11,278 bases of DNA from Gammaproteobacteria bacterium. Lineage in GTDB: Bacteria; Pseudomonadota; Gammaproteobacteria; Arenicellales; JAOTYS01. Shown here one piece after another: positions 6,339 through 11,278 of this stretch. Made by a program: the position numbers and the translations under genes. The notes beneath the pieces are model-generated. The model did no database searches, was not told where the DNA came from, and worked only from the letters and a program-made list of their open reading frames with translations. The DNA lies in NCBI GenBank assembly GCA_029861795.1, contig JAOTYS010000115.1, positions 1 to 11,278 on the forward strand, in the 5' to 3' direction. How positions within the stretch are numbered: position 1 is the first letter of the stretch; each line of letters opens with the position of its first letter.

Positions 6339-8863
6339 TGCTTTGTAGTGCTCAATTCGGAGGCGGTATGCTGTTTGGATATCGCGAATACTCGAATATC
6401 GGAGTCATTAATGTCACCTAGCGGCGCAACTGGGAAGTCGTAACTGAACCCAGCCCTTTGTAAAGCTCTATCGTTATATATAGATACTAGGTCTGGTCTG
6501 TTTGCTTGGTTGGGGGCTCCAGAATACAGAACGTTCCCATTAGCAAAAATCAAAATTAATTTCGCAAGCTCTGAGCGTTGCAGATCCGCTGCCCACCCGA
6601 CAACCTTTAGATTTGTCCTTTGAATGCTTATTGCGTCTAGTCGTCCATCTATGGCTTCGGGTGTAACCGGGATCGACGTCCCGTTCTGTGTGACGATTGA
6701 TATATCGCCTGGGTCGTCCGTAGTGTTGATAGAATAGGTGCCGCGGTTCAAAGTTTGGGTCTTGACAAGCTGCAAAGCACCTTTCGAATCATCGTGGATA
6801 GCGAGGACTTCAACGTCGTTCTGACCGACTGTGAACACGTCTTCTGGTACGATAGCACTCAATCTCGCTGAATTCGTTTGATAGTCAAACAGCTTCGTGA
6901 CAGCCCAAACGGTCCCATTAACTGCGAGCGCGACTTCATGCGGAGGCAAAGATCCCTGCTTCCATTGCAAGCTGCCTGTAATATGACTGGGCACAAAGAT
7001 GTCATCCGCACTATTTTTATTAAACAACGCACTTTGGTCGAGTTCTGTTGTCATTTCCTCACCTTGGATCGTAGGGTAATCACTAGCGCGGCGTCCAATT
7101 AGCTCATTGTGTGGCCCCCACTTGAATAATCCATAGGGCTTGGTCCCTGGCCCGAACACAGAGAGTTTGTTTTTCAGTGCTGTCTGCTGCCTTGCCTGGA
7201 GGTCGTCCGGCGAAATGGTTTGAGTTTTAGTGGCCTGTCGGTAAAAGACGAACTTGTCATTTTGTCGTTTCACAGAAGGATCAAGAACTGAACTCCCGTC
7301 AACAACCTGTGGCAAATCAATACGCAATAATTCTGCGATCGTTGGAACAATGTCGATCAGTTCCACGTCTCGGTCACTGATCACACCGGTGGACTGATGT
7401 GGTAATTTTATAAAAAGTGGTACTGAGATAATGTCTTGTATATTTGCTGTACTGAGCGGCCGTCGGAACTCATTGGGAAGAAAGCTAACGCCGTGATCGG
7501 CCGTAATTATTAGCAACGAACGCTCATAGAGTTCGACGCGCTTCAATTTATTCACGAGCTTACCGATAAGCGAATCGACAAATTCAAGCTGTAGCAGATA
7601 TCTTTGGCGTGCCATATTAGTAATGTATTGATCGCTTAGCCATTTTCCTTCTTCGAGGCCATCCAGTCCGGAACCGACACCGTAGAGCTTTCCAGACGGT
7701 AGATAGTTGTAAGGACCGTGCGGTAGCAAGGAGTGCAGAAAGTACAACGTGGGTTTTGATTCCGCATTGATAGATCCAACAAATTGATCAAACTCTTTGG
7801 CGCGATCCTTCTTTATTGCCAGTAACGCTCGATTGCGGAGCGCGCTTAGATTCTCAGAGTCGACCTCATTCTCTCCGAAGTCTCTCCAACTTTGTGTGAT
7901 GTCTGGCAGGGTAGTTGTAAGTTCCTCTGGAAGAAGGAAATGGAGATACACGATGCCCAGATCCGAAATAACAGCCTTGAGTAGTTCTCCATGGTCGTCT
8001 TCTGATTCAGGGCTACCGCATAAGTTCTCTGGACACAAATGGGTAACAGGCTCAATGACAGTCAGGTCATAGGACTCGCTTAACAAGGTGAACAAATTAT
8101 TCGGATAGTCTCGTATGGTTGCTAACTTATCCCGACTTGGATATAGCCCCGTAAGAATGGCGGGAAGGGCATAAGGAGTATTGTCTGAGACGGTTGTTGC
8201 ATTGGGAAACCAGTATGCGTCTTGCGCTAATGCCGCGAAATTCGGGTAGCGGATTGGGTCAATGCGTTCGGTGTCATCCAGCAAAGATATCGAGGTAAAT
8301 TCATCAAACACGATCATGATAATAGGAGGGAGGGGGTCCGCCGTTGCGGCGCTGTGTGAGCCGTTTTGGGCATGACTCAGCGTTGATTGTTGGTTGGATA
8401 TCAGCCGTTGGACGGGTGACCCGAAGACAAAGAGCAACGGGAATATTAAAATGGTGGGAGACAACACCGTAAGAAAGGTGCGTGCAGGCGACAGACGTAG
8501 ATAGCTCATCCCCCCAATAACTCCGATGATCCCTGCAACCGCGAATACCGCAATCCCTGGAAGTGCTTCGATTTTTTTTACCACGGGAAGAAAAATCAGC
8601 ATTATCAGTATGCCCACGATAATTCCATGTACACCGAAATGCTTTTTGCGAGCGAATAGATATACTGCTGCCTCACCGAATATGATGAGCAGTGGTACTA
8701 GCAGGCACAGCGATAAGACGAGCAATGAGATGTCAAGCCCATCCATACGCCGAGCGACCAAAAATTCAGGATGCTTCGACAGTAGATCGAATACAGGTTG
8801 CGCTAAAGCAAAACCCGTCAGCACGAAAATGTGAACGGAAGAACTCAACAACCGAATCTTCAT
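6335..8863 (-). CDS. Membrane-anchored sulfatase-fold hydrolase/transferase
   Basis: Large inner-membrane protein of 842 residues in the alkaline-phosphatase/sulfatase superfamily. Four to five hydrophobic segments lie in residues about 5-150 (near 8-28, 45-71, 78-97, 102-120 and 130-148). Residues about 178-525 form the catalytic domain, expected to face the periplasm: MIVFDEF (183-189, metal-binding Asp187), a nucleophile region DNTPYALPAILTG (227-239), FLHSLLPHGPYNYLP (375-389), and ITADHG (453-458) with metal-binding Asp456-His457. The nucleophile position carries Thr229, not the Cys or Ser that is converted to formylglycine in true sulfatases. Thr is used by LtaS-type phosphoglycerol or phosphoethanolamine transferases, so a phospho-group transferase is possible. 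Residues about 623-710 and 735-830 look like two beta-rich accessory domains (VALAVNGTV and VVGWAAD are typical). The stop overlaps the convergent SufU-like gene. No strong ribosome binding site is seen. Confidence 0.85.
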   Translation of the reverse strand: MKIRLLSSSVHIFVLTGFALAQPVFDLLSKHPEFLVARRMDGLDISLLVLSLCLLVPLLIIFGEAAVYLFARKKHFGVHGIIVGILIMLIFLPVVKKIEALPGIAVFAVAGIIGVIGGMSYLRLSPARTFLTVLSPTILIFPLLFVFGSPVQRLISNQQSTLSHAQNGSHSAATADPLPPIIMIVFDEFTSISLLDDTERIDPIRYPNFAALAQDAYWFPNATTVSDNTPYALPAILTGLYPSRDKLATIRDYPNNLFTLLSESYDLTVIEPVTHLCPENLCGSPESEDDHGELLKAVISDLGIVYLHFLLPEELTTTLPDITQSWRDFGENEVDSENLSALRNRALLAIKKDRAKEFDQFVGSINAESKPTLYFLHSLLPHGPYNYLPSGKLYGVGSGLDGLEEGKWLSDQYITNMARQRYLLQLEFVDSLIGKLVNKLKRVELYERSLLIITADHGVSFLPNEFRRPLSTANIQDIISVPLFIKLPHQSTGVISDRDVELIDIVPTIAELLRIDLPQVVDGSSVLDPSVKRQNDKFVFYRQATKTQTISPDDLQARQQTALKNKLSVFGPGTKPYGLFKWGPHNELIGRRASDYPTIQGEEMTTELDQSALFNKNSADDIFVPSHITGSLQWKQGSLPPHEVALAVNGTVWAVTKLFDYQTNSARLSAIVPEDVFTVGQNDVEVLAIHDDSKGALQLVKTQTLNRGTYSINTTDDPGDISIVTQNGTSIPVTPEAIDGRLDAISIQRTNLKVVGWAADLQRSELAKLILIFANGNVLYSGAPNQANRPDLVSIYNDRALQRAGFSYDFPVAPLGDINDSDIRVFAISKQHTASELSTTKH

Positions 8864-9439
8864 CGAATTTCTAAGTACTAGTGAGCGCAGTACACTTGAC
8901 GGATTCTACCAGGCTGATTTGCATGACCAGCACCGATGCGTTGGCCGGTAGCCTAATCGACTCGTTGAGATTGTATTTTCGTCGGGCTTGTATTGCGTAC
9001 ATTTGTTTTGAGTAAGCCCAATTATTGTTGATTGATGCTGGATCGTGAGTAGGTGAACGTGTCGTATCTGTAGAATTCAGCGCTGCCAAATGCGTACATT
9101 CCGCACCAGTCTCGGCAGCAAGGAGCAGATCGGAACGCATCTTTGGAGCAACTATTGGGTTCGATAACGAGTCGGGCGTTGTCCCGATTTGCGCCATCGA
9201 GTGGCCAATTACTTGTTAGTCGAATCAAGCAAGGGCGTAGAAATACTACGTAGAAGAGGGCTTTAACTATATCTTGTGGCTATGGTAACATGTAGACACT
9301 ATAACCCGGGGGTGGGCGCAAGATTCAACCACCAGATGCAACCCGCCGTGCAGTGTATTACCCTGTTCCGATGAACTCAGCTCGAGCATGGGGGTAATTG
9401 TTCAGCCGATGTCCGCGTCCACTCTAAACAAGGCTGAGA
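8864..9439. other. 576-base gap without a supported gene
   Basis: The stretch separates the divergently read sulfatase-fold and ExeA-like genes and should hold both promoters. A minus-strand frame at 8871-9197 (108 residues) ends 7 bases before the sulfatase-fold start, but it has no family motif, no signal peptide or membrane segment, and no convincing ribosome binding site. An overlapping minus-strand frame at 9022-9228 is equally featureless. Neither is called as a gene. A decayed gene or a long regulatory leader is possible. The part next to 9440 is examined under the promoter candidate. Confidence 0.4.
9263..9291 (+). promoter_or_regulatory. Candidate promoter for the ExeA-like gene
   Basis: TTAACT (9263-9268), a 17-base spacer and TAACAT (9286-9291) match sigma-70 consensus at four of six positions each. 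Initiation near 9298 would leave a leader of about 140 bases. Other pairings in this AT-richer patch (for example TTGTGG at 9274 with TATAAC at 9300) have poor spacing. Confidence 0.25.
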
Positions 9440-10879
9440 ATGTATAAGACTCACTTTGGGTTTCGGGAGAAGCCATTCTCCATTCTTCCTGACGCCAGTT
9501 TCCTATATCTGGGCGAGAAGCATGCCCTTGCCATCGATCTTCTCGAATACGGTGTGGCGAACGACGTCGCTATTACCGTGATCACAGGGGGAATTGGGTG
9601 CGGCAAGACCACACTGATTCAGTTTCTTCTCAAGCATATGGATAGGGATATCAATGTTGGGCTGATCGCCAATACACATGCTTCATTTGGAGAGCTATCG
9701 CGATGGGTATTGAGCTCGTTTAGCCTGGATCATCGAAACAGGGACAAAATAGAGCGACATCGAATTCTAACCGAGTTTTTGGTTAACGAACATCAGAAAA
9801 ATCGTCGCACAGTCTTGATTGTCGATGAGGCGCAGAATTTGGGCGTAGACACCATCGAAGAACTGCGCATGTTGTCCAATTTGAATGCTGGTAAACGTCA
9901 GATTATTCAGCTTATTCTTGTTGGGCAGCCACAATTGCGAGAAATACTAGATCGTCCGGAGCTGGTGCAATTCGCTCAACGAGTTGGGGCACACTATCAT
10001 CTCGAAGCTCTAAACTGTGATGAAACAGGTGAATACATTCGCCATCGCGTTTCGGTGGCTGGTGGCGATCCAGAGCTGTTCGAACCGGATTCGTTCGCCG
10101 TATTGTACCAACATACGCAAGGTATCCCTCGCACCATAAACGCACTATGTGACTCCATATTGTTATATGCCTTTGCTGGAGGCCTAAATCAGATCAAAGC
10201 CGAACTTGTCGAGGAGGTGGTGGAAGATAGAGCGCGGCGTGGTCTATTTGGACTAAGGAATGAAGAGCCAAATGCGAAACATGACCACAGCATAAGTGCG
10301 GAGCAGGGTCATGGATTAGATGTGTGCGGGGTCGCTCAAGTTTCATCGGAGCTGCACCAACCACATGATCAAGTCGCGGTAAAACACAGAAATGGAGGCG
10401 ATACTTCTTCAGGGCTGTTACAGGATCAGCCGGCTGTTGTACAGCAGCACCCCGCTACCTCGAGTAAAACGGTGCGCCCATTGGGCTGGAAGGAGAAACG
10501 AACCCATGCGCGCGCCAGCGTTAATGCCATTACTTGGGTACGAAATCTATCTATGTCCGCTACTTCTGGCCCCCGGTTTTTGCAAAACACCTTCACACTA
10601 GCAGATTTATCCTTGCGTGGCGCTAGGCTCATGGGTTCAGACCCTCTCGGCTCGGTTCGCGACAAATTGGAGTTGGTCTTACCCACGGATAGCGGTAAGA
10701 ATGCATACGTGCGGGGAAGAATAGTACGTGTTGAACACCAAGAGCATACCCATACGACGGCCGTCCATTTTACCCACGCATCGGTTCCGGACCAGCTATC
10801 TTTGTCAAAGGTAGTCTCTATCTTGCTGGGACACCCGTCGAACGGTACCCAGGTACAATCGGGGCCGACGACATCGTAA
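9440..10879 (+). CDS. ExeA-type AAA ATPase with C-terminal PilZ domain
   Basis: Protein of 479 residues with two parts. Residues 1 to about 265 are an ExeA/GspA-type AAA ATPase: the family opening MYKTHFGFREKPFSILPD, Walker A GGIGCGKT (50-57), Walker B VLIVDEAQ (125-132), LILVGQPQL (158-166) and the GIPRTINALCD region (228-238). Relatives serve type II secretion (ExeA/GspA), MSHA pili (MshM) or exosortase/exopolysaccharide loci. Residues about 271-350 are a polar, Gln/His-rich linker. Residues about 350-462 form a PilZ domain with both cyclic-di-GMP contacts: RTHAR (354-358, RXXXR) and DLSLRG (389-394, DXSXXG). ExeA itself has a transmembrane segment and a peptidoglycan-binding domain; no membrane segment is seen here, so this looks cytoplasmic. 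ATP use controlled by cyclic-di-GMP is a reasonable inference; the partner system is not in view. AAGG lies 6 bases before the ATG. Confidence 0.88.
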   Translation: MYKTHFGFREKPFSILPDASFLYLGEKHALAIDLLEYGVANDVAITVITGGIGCGKTTLIQFLLKHMDRDINVGLIANTHASFGELSRWVLSSFSLDHRNRDKIERHRILTEFLVNEHQKNRRTVLIVDEAQNLGVDTIEELRMLSNLNAGKRQIIQLILVGQPQLREILDRPELVQFAQRVGAHYHLEALNCDETGEYIRHRVSVAGGDPELFEPDSFAVLYQHTQGIPRTINALCDSILLYAFAGGLNQIKAELVEEVVEDRARRGLFGLRNEEPNAKHDHSISAEQGHGLDVCGVAQVSSELHQPHDQVAVKHRNGGDTSSGLLQDQPAVVQQHPATSSKTVRPLGWKEKRTHARASVNAITWVRNLSMSATSGPRFLQNTFTLADLSLRGARLMGSDPLGSVRDKLELVLPTDSGKNAYVRGRIVRVEHQEHTHTTAVHFTHASVPDQLSLSKVVSILLGHPSNGTQVQSGPTTS

Positions 10880-10916
10880 CAGCAACACCGCTCTATGACT
10901 GAGGCTTGACGCTGCG

Positions 10917-10937
10917 GACTGCCAGTGCCCGGCGGTC
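10917..10937 (+). terminator. Weak hairpin after the ExeA-PilZ gene
   Basis: GACTGCC and GGCGGTC can pair as a 7-base stem (one G-U) around a 7-base loop, 37 bases after the stop. No T-run follows, so it is not a canonical intrinsic terminator; it may only stabilise the transcript end. Confidence 0.2.
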
Positions 10938-11089
10938 AGGTCACCTTTGGAGCCTGAACTAACCCCCTTTACTTCTTTGCGCGTTTAATCAGTCGAGCAT
11001 AGGCTGAAACCTTTTCCTTGTTGGCGTGTACTCTAGAACTGACACCGGACGCGCTGAGAGCCAATCTAAGTGTTGAGACCAATGTTGTT

Positions 11090-11278
11090 GTGGATTCGTC
11101 TTTTGCTGGAGCGCAGGAGATTGTCGATCTCGAAGAACGTTCCTGGTTGCCGCGTTATTGTCGTGGTGACGCCGTCGCCTTCACGCAATTGATGGTGGCG
11201 TACCGAAAGACTGTATACAGCTATCTCGTACGGTGTGGATTAAACAAGGAGACACGAGACGATGTGTTTCAAGAGGTG
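11090..11278 (+). CDS. ECF-type RNA polymerase sigma factor, 5' part only
   Basis: The frame is open to the window edge and gives 63 residues of an extracytoplasmic-function sigma-70 factor. The recognisable part is the start of region 2: GDAVAFTQLMVAYRKTVYSY followed by LVRCGLNKETRDDVFQEV, equivalent to the usual G-D-x-x-A-F-x-x-L then A-x-D-x-x-Q-E-V pattern, which recognises the core polymerase and the -10 element. The start is uncertain. The GTG at 11090 gives the usual 25 or so residues before the GD motif. In-frame TTG codons at 11018 and 11021 are alternatives, and an in-frame stop lies at 11000-11002. No ATG or strong ribosome binding site is present. An anti-sigma gene often follows such factors but would lie outside the window. 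It shares direction with the ExeA-PilZ gene, about 210 bases downstream. Confidence 0.75.
   Translation, partial: MDSSFAGAQEIVDLEERSWLPRYCRGDAVAFTQLMVAYRKTVYSYLVRCGLNKETRDDVFQEV

Noticed and set aside
8871..9197. 108-residue minus-strand frame as a gene upstream of the sulfatase-fold gene
   Set aside because: No motif, no ribosome binding site and an overlapping open frame of similar quality; kept only as an observation.
11035..11069. ECF-type autoregulatory promoter (GAACTG ... TCTAA) upstream of the sigma factor
   Set aside because: The spacing between the elements is about 23 bases, well beyond the usual 15-17.

Overview
The window looks like chromosomal DNA of a free-living aerobic proteobacterium, most likely gammaproteobacterial. 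This rests on family content: a QorA-like quinone oxidoreductase, an XdhC/MocA molybdenum-cofactor cassette, an ExeA-type ATPase with a PilZ domain, and an ECF sigma factor. Base composition is moderate (about half G+C). No tRNA, rRNA, CRISPR array, transposase or phage gene was seen, and taxonomy cannot be fixed from sequence reading alone.

Layout. Bases 1-302 hold no gene I can support. 303-1718 (minus) encodes a secreted protein with a peptidoglycan-binding domain followed by a CsgG-type domain. 1927-2307 (minus) is a small cupin, divergent from a quinone oxidoreductase at 2515-3501 (plus). That gene converges on a second, cysteine-dioxygenase-like cupin at 3518-4051 (minus). A 216-base divergent region (4052-4267) carries a dyad-symmetric promoter/operator candidate. 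It leads into a tight four-gene plus-strand operon (4268-6338): XdhC N-terminal-domain protein, XdhC Rossmann-domain protein, MocA-type nucleotidyltransferase, and a SufU-type protein. The operon ends in a tail-to-tail overlap with a large membrane sulfatase-fold gene (6335-8863, minus). After a 576-base gap without a convincing gene comes an ExeA-like ATPase with a C-terminal PilZ domain (9440-10879, plus). The 5' part of an ECF sigma factor gene is cut off by the window edge.

How it fits together. The central operon is a maturation set for a molybdenum hydroxylase (xanthine dehydrogenase or CO dehydrogenase-like family). MocA makes the cytidylated cofactor, and the two XdhC parts bind, protect and deliver it, normally together with a cysteine desulfurase that sulfurates molybdenum. 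The last gene has the cysteine/aspartate spacing of SufU, a zinc-dependent sulfur-acceptor protein. This suggests, as inference, a dedicated sulfur relay for molybdenum sulfuration. The hydroxylase itself is not in the window. The flanking redox and cupin genes may belong to a thiol or redox neighbourhood, but nothing shows a direct link. The right half (sulfatase-fold enzyme, c-di-GMP-sensing ATPase, ECF sigma) has a cell-envelope and signalling flavour.
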